Below are positions 43,003-52,453 of a stretch of 64,000 nucleotides of DNA, in pieces. Every line of letters starts with the position of its first letter. Positions within the stretch are counted from its first letter, which is position 1. The notes under the pieces are model-generated. The model saw only the letters and a program-made list of their open reading frames with translations. It searched no databases and was not told the DNA's origin. Made by a program: the position numbers and the translations under genes. Origin of the DNA: Lentzea albidocapillata (GTDB taxonomy: Bacteria; Actinomycetota; Actinomycetes; Mycobacteriales; Pseudonocardiaceae); the NCBI RefSeq assembly GCF_000719115.1, contig NZ_JOEA01000010.1, forward strand, positions 62,001 to 126,000, read 5' to 3'.

Positions 43003-44814
43003 GTGACCACGCACCCTTCTCCCGACATCCCGGAACAGCTCTTCGAGGACCCGGCCGCCGAGACCCGGTGGCGTGAGCGGTTCACCGCTCCCCGGATGAG
43101 CCTGCCCGGCTGGGCCGACGACGCCCCGGACCGCACCCTGTACGTCTCCAACGCCAGTGGCGTGTGGGAGATCTACGCCTGGGACCGCGCCACGGACGAG
43201 CACCGCAAGGTCACCGACCGCCCGAACGGCACGTCGCACGCCACGCTGAACCCGGACGGCACCGAGATCTGGTGGTTCGACGACCACGACGGCGACGAGT
43301 TCGGCGTCTGGGTCCGTGAGCCGTTCAAGGCTGACGGCAGCAAGGCCGAGCCCGCGGTCGCGGACGTGACGGCCGGCTACCCGGCGGGTCTGGAGATCGG
43401 CCGCAGCGTCACGGCCGTGGCCGCGTCGACGGACGACGGCACCACGGTCTGGCTGACGCGCGACGGCCGCAGCGAGGTGCTCTACCAGCACGTCAACGAC
43501 GCCGGCGTCACCGCGATGGCCAAGGACGAGTCGATCGTCGTGATCGCGCATTCCGAGCACGGCGACAACCGGCACATGGCGCTGCGCGCACTCAACGCGG
43601 AGAACGGCGAGACGATCGCCGAGAAGTGGGACGGCAAGGGCAAGGGCCTCGACGCCATCTCGTTCAGCCCGGTGCGCGGCGACCAGCGGTTGCTGGTGCT
43701 GCACGAGCGCCGCGGCCGCGAGGAGCTGCTGATCTGGGACGTCGCCGCCGGCACCGAGCAGGAGATCGTCCTCGACCTGCCGGGTGAGGTCGCCGCAGAC
43801 TGGTACCCGGACGCGTCCGCGCTGCTGGTCGTGCACACGCACCACGCCCGCAACACCGTGCACCGCTACGACCTCGCGACCGGCGAGCTGTCCACTCTGG
43901 ACACCGCGCCCGGCGTGATCGGCTCGGCGGGCGTGCGGCCGGACGGCACGATCGAGTACTCGTGGTCGTCCGCCGAGAGGTCCACGGTCATCCGCGCGCT
44001 GGCCACCGACGGCACCGAGCGCGTGCTGGTCGAGCCGCAGGGCGCCGTGCCCGCGACGTCGCACAAGCTGGAGGACGTGTTCGTCGGCGACGTGCACGCG
44101 CTGGTCTCGAAGCCCGAGGGCGAGGGCCCGTTCCCGACCGTCTTCCTGATCCACGGCGGCCCGCACTCCTCCGACGAGGACCGCTTCTCCGCCTACCGCG
44201 CGGTCTGGCTCGACGCCGGCTTCGCCACCGTGCACGTGAACTACCGCGGTTCCAGCGGCTACGGCTCGAAGTGGCGCGACGCCATCGAGGGCAGGCCGGG
44301 CATCACCGAACTCGAGGACATCGCCGCCGTGCACGACTGGGCGGTCGAGTCCGGGCTCACCGACCCGGCGCAGTCGGTGCTCAACGGCGCGTCGTGGGGC
44401 GGCTACCTGACCCTGCTCGGCATCGGCACCCAGCCGGAACGCTGGGCCGTCGGCGTCGCGGGCGTCCCCGTCGCGGACTACTTCGCCGCCTACGAGGACG
44501 AGATGGAACCGCTACGGGCGTTCGACCGCGCGTTGTTCGGCGGCTCCCCGGAGGAGTTGCCCGAGCTGTACAAGGAGTGCTCGCCACTCACTTACGTCGA
44601 CAAGGTCACCGCTCCGGTGCTGATCCTCGCCGGCGAGAACGACCCGCGCTGCCCGATCCGGCAGATCGACAACTACCTCGACGCCCTCGCGGCCCGCGGC
44701 CACACCTACGAGATGTACCGCTACGACGCGGGCCACGGCTCGCTGGTCGTCGCCGAGACGATCCGGCAGACGGCGGCCGAGGTGGACTTCGCACGGCGGC
44801 ACCTCTCGAAGTAA
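43003..44814 (+). CDS. S9-family prolyl oligopeptidase-like serine peptidase
   Basis: A 603-aa S9C-type peptidase. An N-terminal beta-propeller (about 40-350, with repeated WYPD, TLNPDG and SFSPVRG blades) precedes an alpha/beta-hydrolase domain. Ser464 (NGASWGGY), Asp in GENDPRCP and His in DAGHGSL form the triad; IHGGPHSSDED is the oxyanion loop. No signal peptide, so it trims oligopeptides in the cytoplasm. GTG 43003 lies six bases after TAGTGT (42991-42996), apparently leaderless. Confidence 0.92.
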   Translation: MTTHPSPDIPEQLFEDPAAETRWRERFTAPRMSLPGWADDAPDRTLYVSNASGVWEIYAWDRATDEHRKVTDRPNGTSHATLNPDGTEIWWFDDHDGDEFGVWVREPFKADGSKAEPAVADVTAGYPAGLEIGRSVTAVAASTDDGTTVWLTRDGRSEVLYQHVNDAGVTAMAKDESIVVIAHSEHGDNRHMALRALNAENGETIAEKWDGKGKGLDAISFSPVRGDQRLLVLHERRGREELLIWDVAAGTEQEIVLDLPGEVAADWYPDASALLVVHTHHARNTVHRYDLATGELSTLDTAPGVIGSAGVRPDGTIEYSWSSAERSTVIRALATDGTERVLVEPQGAVPATSHKLEDVFVGDVHALVSKPEGEGPFPTVFLIHGGPHSSDEDRFSAYRAVWLDAGFATVHVNYRGSSGYGSKWRDAIEGRPGITELEDIAAVHDWAVESGLTDPAQSVLNGASWGGYLTLLGIGTQPERWAVGVAGVPVADYFAAYEDEMEPLRAFDRALFGGSPEELPELYKECSPLTYVDKVTAPVLILAGENDPRCPIRQIDNYLDALAARGHTYEMYRYDAGHGSLVVAETIRQTAAEVDFARRHLSK

Positions 44815-45005
44815 CCTGGTGACGGCGCCGCCGAGCGCCTCACCTCCTGATCGGTCACCCACGCTGGCCGGCGTCGCGGAGGCAAAGGGGACTCCTGTCC
44901 TCCCGGCGCCGGTCAGTCGTGTCTGTCGTGTACACCGCGAGCTGAGCCCGGACGAGCAGGGCCAGGCGTGGGGAACGGCTGCTGCGCGTCCGCGAAAGGC
45001 ACGCC

Positions 45006-45956
45006 ATGACCGAGCAGAAGTCGTTCAAGCGCCTGGTTCGCGCCCGGATGGAGCGCACCGGCGAGTCCTACACCACCGCCCGCAGGCACGTGCTGAAAGA
45101 CGCGCGGCCCACCGGGCTGATGCACGACTCCTGGCTGCTGCGGGAGGTGCTCGACGACGAGTGGTCCGAGGCGATGCTGGCCGGGCTCGCCGGCGGCATC
45201 GGGTTCATGTACTTCGTGTTCGAGTACAAGGGTCACACGCCCACGATGACGATCGTGGCGCGGCACCATCCCGCGCCGTTCATCCCGACGGCGCTCATGC
45301 ATGCCGGCATCGCGCACGAAGTCACCAGCACCACCTCCGCACGTAAGGCCGAGCAGCAGTTGCGATCGGCTGACGGGCCGGTGATCTGCTTGGTGGGCAA
45401 GGAGAAGCACCCGGTCGGGGTGCTCGGCACGGACGGCGACACCGTCACCGTGCACAACCACGGCACGCACCAACAGCCGCTCGCCGAGTTCATGGCGAGC
45501 TGGGGGCAGGGCAAGCACGAGATGATCAGCATCGGTGAGCACCGGGGCGAGCCGGATGTCGCGGCGGCGGTGCGGATGACGTGCGAGCACCTGACCGGGC
45601 CGGTGCTGGGCAACAACTTCGACGTGAACTTCGGCTTCTCCGGGATGCGCAGGTTCGCGGAGCAGTTGCGCGACAAGGGGAAGAAGGGCTGGGCCCAGCG
45701 GTGGGCCGACGACCCCGGGTTCGTTCAGCAGCGGCTGCACGACTGCCTGGAGGTCGAGTACACGGCGCCGGGTGCCACGCGGCCGCTGTACGCGGAGTTC
45801 CTGAGGGAGGTCGGACTTCCTGGCGTACAGGAGTTCCAGGAGTCCGGCAGGCTCTGGTCGGAGATCGCCAGGGGTGGCGACTACGACGAACTGGCCCGGA
45901 AAGTCGACGAGGCCCGTTCCATCGAGGAACGGGCCATCCGTCTGCTGTCGCGCTGA
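45006..45956 (+). CDS. BtrH N-terminal/DUF4872-like protein
   Basis: A 316-aa protein. After a conserved leader (FKRLVRARMERTGESYTTARRHVLKD), residues of about 50-180 match the BtrH N-terminal cysteine-peptidase-like fold (EWSEAMLAGLAGGIGFMYF, TPTMTIVARHHP), and the rest resembles DUF4872. BtrH is an acyltransferase in butirosin synthesis, but homologues occur alone. The catalytic cysteine of BtrH is not obvious here (SEAMLAGLAGG lacks one). ATG 45006 has GAAAGG upstream. Bases 44815-45005 before it show nothing else. Confidence 0.72.
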   Translation: MTEQKSFKRLVRARMERTGESYTTARRHVLKDARPTGLMHDSWLLREVLDDEWSEAMLAGLAGGIGFMYFVFEYKGHTPTMTIVARHHPAPFIPTALMHAGIAHEVTSTTSARKAEQQLRSADGPVICLVGKEKHPVGVLGTDGDTVTVHNHGTHQQPLAEFMASWGQGKHEMISIGEHRGEPDVAAAVRMTCEHLTGPVLGNNFDVNFGFSGMRRFAEQLRDKGKKGWAQRWADDPGFVQQRLHDCLEVEYTAPGATRPLYAEFLREVGLPGVQEFQESGRLWSEIARGGDYDELARKVDEARSIEERAIRLLSR

Positions 45957-45982
45957 CGGGCCAGACGAGAACCGGGCCAGGG

Positions 45983-46459
45983 CTAGGCCGCCTGGGCCTG
46001 CCACATCCAGTGCGCCTGCTCCAGTTCCTGCGTGATGCCGATCAGCAGGTCCTGGGTGACGAGGTCGGGCTTGTCGGTCTCGTCGATGCGCGAGCGCATG
46101 CGGGAGATCAGCGACGCCAGGGAAGCCGTGATCGACGTGACGACCTGCTCCTCCTTCAGCCAGCCGGTCTCCATCTCGGGCACGCCGGACGACGCGGCGA
46201 TGGTCTTCGCCGTGCCGTTCGGCGTGACGCCGAGTGCGGCCGCGCGTTCGGCGACCTGGTCGGCTGCGTTGCGCGCGAGGACGACCAGTTCGTCGAGCTG
46301 AAGGTGGACGCTGCGGAAGTTCTTGCCGATCACGTTCCAGTGCGCCTGCTTCCCGATCAGGGAGAGGTCGACGAGGTCGACCAGGGTCGCCTGCAGAATG
46401 GCTCCGACCGCGTCGCGGTCGGCGTCAGCGAGCGGGCTGGTGATCGGGTTCTTGGCCAT
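45983..46459 (-). CDS. dps: Dps-family DNA-binding ferritin
   Basis: A 158-aa Dps protein. The ferroxidase signature is GKQAHWNVIGKNFRSVHLQL followed by DEL. It oxidises and stores iron as a dodecamer, removing H2O2, and may bind DNA. ATG 46459 has GAGGAGG eleven bases upstream. It starts 16 bases after the ohr stop, so the two oxidative-stress genes form an operon. Confidence 0.94.
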   Translation of the reverse strand: MAKNPITSPLADADRDAVGAILQATLVDLVDLSLIGKQAHWNVIGKNFRSVHLQLDELVVLARNAADQVAERAAALGVTPNGTAKTIAASSGVPEMETGWLKEEQVVTSITASLASLISRMRSRIDETDKPDLVTQDLLIGITQELEQAHWMWQAQAA

Positions 46460-46475
46460 GGTGAAACGCGCCTCC

Positions 46476-46898
46476 TCAGACGGTGACGGTGAGCGCCACC
46501 TCGATGTTGCCGCGCGTCGCGTTCGAGTACGGGCAGACCTGGTGGGCCTGCTCGACGAGCTTCTCCGCGACCGCCTGGTCGAGTCCGGGGATCTTCACCG
46601 CGAGCTCGACAGCCAGCTGGAAGCCGCCGGTGCCGTTGGAGCCGATCCCCACCTTGGCGGTTACCTCAGAAGAAGCGACCTGAATCTTCCCTGCGCGCGC
46701 GACTGCTGCGATGGCGGAGTTGAAACACGCCGAGTAACCGGCTGCGAAGAGCTGCTCGGGGTTGGTCGCGTCGCCGCCGGGGCCACCCATCTCCTTCGGG
46801 ATCGACAGCACCTCGTCGATCACACCGTCGGAGGAACGCACCTCACCGTTGCGGCCTTCTCCGTAAGCAGTCGCCTCAGCCGTGTACAGCGCTTCCAT
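46476..46898 (-). CDS. ohr: Organic hydroperoxide resistance protein Ohr
   Basis: A 140-aa OsmC/Ohr peroxiredoxin. The two reactive cysteines lie in GYSACFNSAI and QVCPYSNATRGN, both typical of Ohr rather than OsmC. It reduces organic hydroperoxides with lipoylated or dithiol partners. ATG 46898 has GGGAG seven bases upstream. No OhrR gene is adjacent. CAGTG (46916-46920) and CACTG (46933-46937) form a short inverted repeat in its promoter region. Confidence 0.94.
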   Translation of the reverse strand: MEALYTAEATAYGEGRNGEVRSSDGVIDEVLSIPKEMGGPGGDATNPEQLFAAGYSACFNSAIAAVARAGKIQVASSEVTAKVGIGSNGTGGFQLAVELAVKIPGLDQAVAEKLVEQAHQVCPYSNATRGNIEVALTVTV

Positions 46899-46979
46899 TC
46901 CGCTCTCCCTTGAGTCAGTGTTCAAAACCTTTCACTGCGGGAGAACGCATCGTGCACGACCTAAATGCCCGATCGTGAC

Positions 46980-47552
46980 TCAGTTCACGTCCGAGATGGG
47001 GCGGCGCAGCGCGAACTCGGCCACCTGACGGCCGATCATCCGCAGGTTGCGGTCGACGTCGGCGTCCGAGCAGGCCCCGTCGCCGTCGAACTTGACCTGC
47101 GCGGAGTTGATCGCGGAGCCCAGCGGCGTCGGCCAGCCGCGCAGCGCGTGCACGATCGAGCGAACCGCCGCGAGCGTGTTCACCGCGGCCTGCCAGCCGT
47201 ACGCGGCGGTGATGGTGCCGACCGCGCGGCCGTCGAGGTACGGACGGTCGTCGTCGCGCAGGTCCTCGATGTAGTCGAGGGCGTTCTTGACCAGGCCGGA
47301 CACGGTGCCGTGGTAGCCGGGCGACACGACGATCACGCCGTCGCACCTGCGCAGGTCCTCGACCATCCGGAGGGCGACGTCCGTGCGGTCCGGCACCGAC
47401 GGGTCGTAGAACGGGAGCACCAACTCGGGGCCGCTGTACTGGATCGTTCGCGCACCGAGCTCACGAGCACCCTCCAGAGCCACTCGCAGCGCCCGTTCGG
47501 ACTGCGAGTCGGACCTGATCGAGCCCCCGATGCCTACCACCGTCACCGTCAT
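46980..47552 (-). CDS. NAD(P)H-dependent FMN reductase
   Basis: A 190-aa flavodoxin-like protein: GIGGSIRSDSQSERAL at the N-terminus binds FMN phosphate and SPGYHGTVSGLVKNALDYIE is the family core. Members reduce FMN, quinones or azo dyes. ATG 47552 has AAGGAT seven bases upstream. It faces a divergent esterase across 65 bp containing a perfect palindrome, and lies 81 bp downstream-side from ohr, in the same direction. Confidence 0.88.
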   Translation of the reverse strand: MTVTVVGIGGSIRSDSQSERALRVALEGARELGARTIQYSGPELVLPFYDPSVPDRTDVALRMVEDLRRCDGVIVVSPGYHGTVSGLVKNALDYIEDLRDDDRPYLDGRAVGTITAAYGWQAAVNTLAAVRSIVHALRGWPTPLGSAINSAQVKFDGDGACSDADVDRNLRMIGRQVAEFALRRPISDVN

Positions 47553-47594
47553 GACAACGATCCTTCCACCTCCAGCTACCTGGAGATCCAGCAC

Positions 47595-47606
47595 TACTCG
47601 CGAGTA
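47595..47606. promoter_or_regulatory. Perfect 12-bp palindrome in a divergent promoter
   Basis: TACTCGCGAGTA lies between the FMN reductase and esterase starts, 12 bases before the esterase ATG at 47618. TetR-type repressors often use such sites. No regulator gene is adjacent. Confidence 0.6.
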
Positions 47607-47617
47607 ACCTGCACCAC

Positions 47618-48670
47618 ATGTCGAACTTCCAGGCGGCCGTACTGGCCGGCGCTCTGCGCTTCGCGTTCGGTCTCCCCGGCCCCGTGCGCCGTCTCCTCGC
47701 CGGTGCGCCGATCCGCCTGGACGGCCAGGACCTGCATCCCGAGGCGCAGCTGCTGCTCAGGCTCCAGCAACTGTCCGGGACGGGTTGGCGCACGAGGACA
47801 GCATCCGAGAGCCGACTGGACCTGGAGTTGAGTTCGAAGCTCGTCTCCGGTCCGAAGATCACCGGAGTGGGTTCGCGCGATCTCACGGTCGGCGAGTTCG
47901 CCGGGCGCCTCTACACGCCGGACGGCCTCACGGAAGGCTCCCCACTGTTGATCTTCTACCACGGTGGCGGCTGGGTGACCGGAAGCCTGGAGACCCACGA
48001 CAACCTCTGCCGCTTCCTCGCTCGCGAGGCAGGCATCCGGGTCCTCGCGGCCGACTACCGGCTCGCCCCGGAGGCACCGTTCCCCGCCGCGGCCGACGAC
48101 GCCGCCGACGTGCTGCGCTACGCCGTCACGAAGGCCGAGGACCTCGGCATCGACCCGAAGCGGATCGCTCTCGGCGGTGACAGCGCGGGCGGCAACCTGG
48201 CCGCCGTCACGGCCCACAGCGCCGAGATCGACCTCGCGTTCCTGCTGCTCCTCTACCCCGGCGTGGACGCGTCGGTGCGCCGCCGGTCGCGGGAGATCTT
48301 CGGCAACGGGTTCTTCCTGACCGACGAGAAGATCGACTGGTTCCTCGACCAGTACACCTCCGGCGGCAAGGACCGGCACGACCCGCGCCTGTCGATCATG
48401 CTGGCCGAGGACCTGTCGAACCTGCCGCCGACCTACATCGCGACCGCGGGCTACGACCCGTTGCGCGACGAGGGCGAGGCCTTCGCGGAACGCCTGGCCG
48501 CCGAGGGCGTGCCGGTCGTGTTGCGCCGCCACGAGGGCCTGTTCCACGGCTTCGCGAACGTGCTCGGCGTCGGCGGGATCTTCCGCGAGGCCGTGTCCGA
48601 AGCAGTCGGTGCGCTCCGGACCGGCTTCGCGCTGGCCAACTCCGCTCAGGACGTGGAGGAGACCGCCTGA
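47618..48670 (+). CDS. Alpha/beta hydrolase, HSL-family esterase
   Basis: A 350-aa esterase of the hormone-sensitive lipase group. FYHGGGWVTGS is the oxyanion motif and GGDSAGGNLAA the nucleophile elbow; the acid is in ATAGYDPLRDEG and the base in GLFHGFAN. It hydrolyses short-chain esters, probably in the cytoplasm. An N-terminal cap of about 100 residues precedes the catalytic core. Its last 25 bases overlap the convergent MFS gene. Confidence 0.92.
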   Translation: MSNFQAAVLAGALRFAFGLPGPVRRLLAGAPIRLDGQDLHPEAQLLLRLQQLSGTGWRTRTASESRLDLELSSKLVSGPKITGVGSRDLTVGEFAGRLYTPDGLTEGSPLLIFYHGGGWVTGSLETHDNLCRFLAREAGIRVLAADYRLAPEAPFPAAADDAADVLRYAVTKAEDLGIDPKRIALGGDSAGGNLAAVTAHSAEIDLAFLLLLYPGVDASVRRRSREIFGNGFFLTDEKIDWFLDQYTSGGKDRHDPRLSIMLAEDLSNLPPTYIATAGYDPLRDEGEAFAERLAAEGVPVVLRRHEGLFHGFANVLGVGGIFREAVSEAVGALRTGFALANSAQDVEETA

Positions 48671-49821
48671 CGCTGGCGCGACAGCACCCAGCCGACACCG
48701 GCGACCAGCAGCCCGGCCAGGCCCGCGACGAGGAAGCCGAGCGGAGGTCCGCTGTGGTCGACAGCGAGTCCCGCGAGCGGCTGACCGGCGGCGACGCCGA
48801 ACGTGAAGGCGGAACCCTGCAGTCCCAGCGCGAGCCCGCGGGCCGTGGGTGGCGCGTTCTTGGCGATCAGCTCGGACGACGCCGTGATCGTCGGCGCGCA
48901 GGCGAGGTTCATCGGGATCAACGCGAGCGCCAGCAGCCACACGTTGCCGTCGCCGAGACCGACCGGTATCTCCAGCAAAGCCATGCAAGCCAGCAGGAAC
49001 ACACCGGTCGGCACCCGTTTGAGGCTGCCGTAGAAGAGCCCGCCGAGGGCCGACGCCGCGCACATCACCACGAAGACCAGGCCGAGCCAGCTCTGCTGAC
49101 CCGAGCGCTCCAGCGAGGCGATCGCCGAGATCTCCATGCCGGACAACACCATCGTGGCGCCGAACGGGACGATCAGCGCCGCGATCATCGGCCCGCGCAG
49201 CCACTGCCGCAACGGAGGCGGCGGGCCCTCGGTCACGTCGTCCTCGTGCAGCAGCACCGGGTTCACGAGGAACAGCACCGCGCTCGCGGTCAGGATCGCC
49301 ACGCCGATCACGATCAGCGCCGTCCCGGTCGAGTACTTCGTCGCGATCAGCACGCCCGCGGCGGGCCCGACCATGAACGACAGCTCGACCGAGATCGAGT
49401 CGAGTGAGAACGCGGGCCTGCGCTGCGGTTCGGGCACGATCGCGGTGAGCGCCTGCCGTCCGATCGACATCACCGGCACGGCCACGAGCCCGTTGGCGAA
49501 AGCGAGCACGAGCAGCAGGTAGTAGTCCATCAGCGGCGCCGTCACCCAGAAGGCGCCTTCGAGCAGGCTCAGTGCCAGCACGAACCGCAGGCCCTTGGAG
49601 TCGACCAGCTTGCCCATCAACGGCGACCCGAGGCCGAGGCCGACCATGGTCGCGAAGCCGACGGTGCCGGCCGCCGCGTAGCCCTTGTCGAGCGTGGTGA
49701 CGACGTGCAGCGTCACCGTGACGCCCGCCGCCGTCGGAGGGATCCTGGCGAACAGCATCAGCAGCATCAGGGGACGAACCCCCGGCAGCGCCAGGACCGA
49801 TCTGAACGGGGCGAGGTTCAC
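48646..49821 (-). CDS. MFS transporter, tandem copy 2
   Basis: A 391-aa twelve-helix MFS protein. MGKLVDSKGLRFVLAL is the loop 2-3 motif and DSISVELSFMVGPAAGVL the helix-5 segment. It aligns throughout with the next upstream gene (same NLAPF start, same SIGRQ, DSISVELSFM and LGLQGSAFTF stretches), so it is a tandem duplicate. GTG 49821 overlaps the stop of that gene by four bases. Such exporters often confer drug or metabolite efflux. A heterodimer is possible but not demonstrated for this superfamily. Confidence 0.88.
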   Translation of the reverse strand: MNLAPFRSVLALPGVRPLMLLMLFARIPPTAAGVTVTLHVVTTLDKGYAAAGTVGFATMVGLGLGSPLMGKLVDSKGLRFVLALSLLEGAFWVTAPLMDYYLLLVLAFANGLVAVPVMSIGRQALTAIVPEPQRRPAFSLDSISVELSFMVGPAAGVLIATKYSTGTALIVIGVAILTASAVLFLVNPVLLHEDDVTEGPPPPLRQWLRGPMIAALIVPFGATMVLSGMEISAIASLERSGQQSWLGLVFVVMCAASALGGLFYGSLKRVPTGVFLLACMALLEIPVGLGDGNVWLLALALIPMNLACAPTITASSELIAKNAPPTARGLALGLQGSAFTFGVAAGQPLAGLAVDHSGPPLGFLVAGLAGLLVAGVGWVLSRQRQAVSSTS

Positions 49822-51008
49822 GAGGACATCGTCACCTGGCTGGCAACGGGTTTGTTCTGCCGCGAGAGCAGCCAGGCGACGCCCGCGACCAGCAGTCCGA
49901 TCACGCCGACGATCGCGAACCCGGCCGGTGCTCCCCCGCGGTCGATCGCGACGCCGGCGATCGGTGCGCCGATCGCGTTGCCGACGGTGAACGCCGACCC
50001 CTGCAGGCCGAGCGCCAGGCCACGGGCGGTGGGCGGCGCGAGCCTGCTGATGTGTTCACCGGAGGCTGCGATCAATGGCGCGCACATGAGGTTCATCGGC
50101 ACGAGGAGCAGGCACAGCAGCAGCACGTTCCCGTCGCCCAGACCCACCGGAATCTCCAGAGCGGCCATCAAGACGAGCAGCACCAGCACGTTCGGCACTC
50201 TCTTCACGCCGCCGTAGACCAGGCCGCCGACGATCGACGCCGCGCACATCGCGAAGAACACCGCGCCAAGCCAGCTCTGCTTGCCGATGTGCTCCAGCGA
50301 CGCGATCGCCGAGACCTCCATGCCCGTGAGACACACCGCCGTCCCGGCACACACGACCAGCACGCCGACGATCCGTCCCCGCATCCACTCGAACACGCGG
50401 GGCTGCGGCCCGTCGACGACCTCGTCCTCGTGCACCATCGGCGGGTTCGCCCAGTACAGGAGCACCCCGGCGACCAGGATCGAGACGCCGATGAACATCA
50501 GCGCGGCGCTCGTGGAGAACTTCGTCGCGACGAACACGCCGAGCGCCGGCCCGCCCATGAACGACAGCTCGACCGAGATCGAGTCGACGGACAGCGCGAT
50601 CCGGCGCCGGCTCTCCGGCACGAGCGCGGTGATGACCTGCCGCCCGATCGGCATCATCGGCACGCCGAGCAGTCCGACCAGGAACGACGTCACCAGCAAC
50701 GTCCAGTAGCCCATCAACGGCGCGGTCAGCCAGAACGCCGCCGAGGCCGTGACGCTCACGCCCAGCATCGACCGCAGACCTCGCGAGTCGATCAGCCTGC
50801 CCATCAGCGGGGCGCCGAGCCCCATGCCGATCGTGCCCGCCGCCCCGACCAGCCCTGCCGCGCCGTAGCCCTTGTCCAGCGTGACCGCGACGTGCAGCGT
50901 CAGGATCACGCCCGTGGCCGCCGGAGGCATCCTCGCGAAGAACATCAGCAGTGCGAACGGACGGACTCTGGGCAGCATCAGGACGTGTTTGAAGGGGGCG
51001 AGGTCCAC
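49818..51008 (-). CDS. MFS transporter, tandem copy 1
   Basis: A 396-aa MFS protein with MGRLIDSRGLRSMLGV in the loop 2-3 region and DSISVELSFMGGPALGVFVA in helix 5. GTG 51008 has GAGGAT upstream. It is the first of two translationally coupled paralogues, and both resemble the single MFS gene at 25.9 kb. No TetR or MarR gene is adjacent. Substrate unknown. Confidence 0.88.
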   Translation of the reverse strand: MDLAPFKHVLMLPRVRPFALLMFFARMPPAATGVILTLHVAVTLDKGYGAAGLVGAAGTIGMGLGAPLMGRLIDSRGLRSMLGVSVTASAAFWLTAPLMGYWTLLVTSFLVGLLGVPMMPIGRQVITALVPESRRRIALSVDSISVELSFMGGPALGVFVATKFSTSAALMFIGVSILVAGVLLYWANPPMVHEDEVVDGPQPRVFEWMRGRIVGVLVVCAGTAVCLTGMEVSAIASLEHIGKQSWLGAVFFAMCAASIVGGLVYGGVKRVPNVLVLLVLMAALEIPVGLGDGNVLLLCLLLVPMNLMCAPLIAASGEHISRLAPPTARGLALGLQGSAFTVGNAIGAPIAGVAIDRGGAPAGFAIVGVIGLLVAGVAWLLSRQNKPVASQVTMSS

Positions 51009-51046
51009 ACCGCCATCCTCACGCGGATGGCAAAAGGTTTTCTTTG

Positions 51047-52453
51047 CTAACGATGTGATTCGCCGTACAGCTCTTCCAGTACGCGGTAAGCCTTCACGAC
51101 GAACGGCCGTGCGTTCGCGTACCTCTCGACCAGCCCCTCATCCGGCTTGATCGTCTGCGTCGGCCGCACGAGGTCGACGGTCAACGACTCGATCTCGTCC
51201 AGCGCCCGCCACGCAAGCAGCGCCGCACCCACGGCCGAACCACCACTGTCCTCGGTGAGGTGCAACGGCATGCCGAGCGTGTTCGCCAGGGTCTGGGCCC
51301 AGATCGGAGCGCGGAACGCACCGCCGGTGATCCGCAACGACTCGACGTGCGGCACGGCGTCCAGCACGAGCGCCAGCTGCTGACACACACCCTCGACCAG
51401 TGCCTTGGTGATCTGTTGAGGGGTGTGTTCGCGCCGGAGGCCGAGCAACGCCGCGTGCGCGGTCGGGTCCCACCACGGTGCCCGTTCGCCCAGCAGATAA
51501 GGCAGCGCGACGAGCCCATCGGAGTCGACGTCTGCGGCCTGGGCGAGCAGGTCGCCGACTGGAATGCCGAACGTCTCCGCGGCCCACTGGGCGACCACGC
51601 CACCGTTGCTGATCGCACCGCCGCGAACCCAGAGGCCCTCGCCGATGGCGTAGCTGAACGTGCGGCCTTCGTCGTCGACCCCCGGCCCCAGCTGCGCCAC
51701 GCGGAGTGCGCCCGAGGTGCCGAGCGAGACCGCACCCGCACCAGGCCTGGCCGCGCCGACGCCGAGGTTGCCCAGCGGCCCGTCGCCACCGCCGACGATC
51801 ACCGGGATGCCGGGGCGCAGTCCGGGGATCATGGCCGTCAGCGGCGTCGAGTGGGTGGGCTCGACCAGCGGCGGGAGCTGGTCCGCGGTGACGCCGGCGA
51901 ACTCCAGCGACGGCTCGTGCCACTGCAGGGTGTGGATGTTCATCAGGCCCGTGCCGGAGCCGGACGAGTGCTCGTTGATCAGTTCGCCGGTCAGGTGCAG
52001 GTGCACGAAGTCCTTGATCTCGCACCACTTCGCGGCGCGGACGCCGTTCTCGTGGAACCAGGCGAGCTTCATCAGCGGGGTGAACGAGTGGATCGGCGCG
52101 CCGGTCGCCTGGTGCAGCGCACGGCCTTCCTCGGTCCCCCGCAACCGTTCGGTCTGCTCGATGGCACGGTTGTCGGCCCAGCTCAGGGCGTCCGTGATCG
52201 GACTCAGATCCGCGTCCAGGCCCATGATCGAGTGCATCGCACCGGTCAGCGCGATGGCCCGCACGTCCTCCGACGCCAGTTCGCGGAGGGCGTCGAGCGC
52301 GGCGTCGAGCACCTGCCGCGGGTCGTGCGTGGCTTCGAGACCGCTGGTGTGCATGGGATAGCGGCGTTCGGTCGAGGCGACGACACGAGCCTGCGCGTCG
52401 ACCGCGACGACCTTGGTCGCCGAGGTGCCGAGGTCCACCGCGAGAACGATCAC
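51047..52453 (-). CDS. gntK: FGGY-family gluconokinase
   Basis: A 468-aa sugar kinase. VLAVDLGTSATKVVAVD is the N-terminal phosphate loop, SWADNRA and MHSIMGLD the gluconokinase-type segments, and ITGGAFRAPIWAQTLAN plus GGSAVGAALLAW the C-terminal ATP site. It makes 6-phosphogluconate. GTG 52453 overlaps the methyltransferase stop. No gluconate permease is beside it, and xylulokinase is the main alternative assignment. Confidence 0.85.
   Translation of the reverse strand: MIVLAVDLGTSATKVVAVDAQARVVASTERRYPMHTSGLEATHDPRQVLDAALDALRELASEDVRAIALTGAMHSIMGLDADLSPITDALSWADNRAIEQTERLRGTEEGRALHQATGAPIHSFTPLMKLAWFHENGVRAAKWCEIKDFVHLHLTGELINEHSSGSGTGLMNIHTLQWHEPSLEFAGVTADQLPPLVEPTHSTPLTAMIPGLRPGIPVIVGGGDGPLGNLGVGAARPGAGAVSLGTSGALRVAQLGPGVDDEGRTFSYAIGEGLWVRGGAISNGGVVAQWAAETFGIPVGDLLAQAADVDSDGLVALPYLLGERAPWWDPTAHAALLGLRREHTPQQITKALVEGVCQQLALVLDAVPHVESLRITGGAFRAPIWAQTLANTLGMPLHLTEDSGGSAVGAALLAWRALDEIESLTVDLVRPTQTIKPDEGLVERYANARPFVVKAYRVLEELYGESHR

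Noticed and set aside
44819..45005. Small + strand frame starting right after the S9 peptidase
   Set aside because: It runs out of frame into the BtrH-like gene and has no recognisable sequence or RBS.
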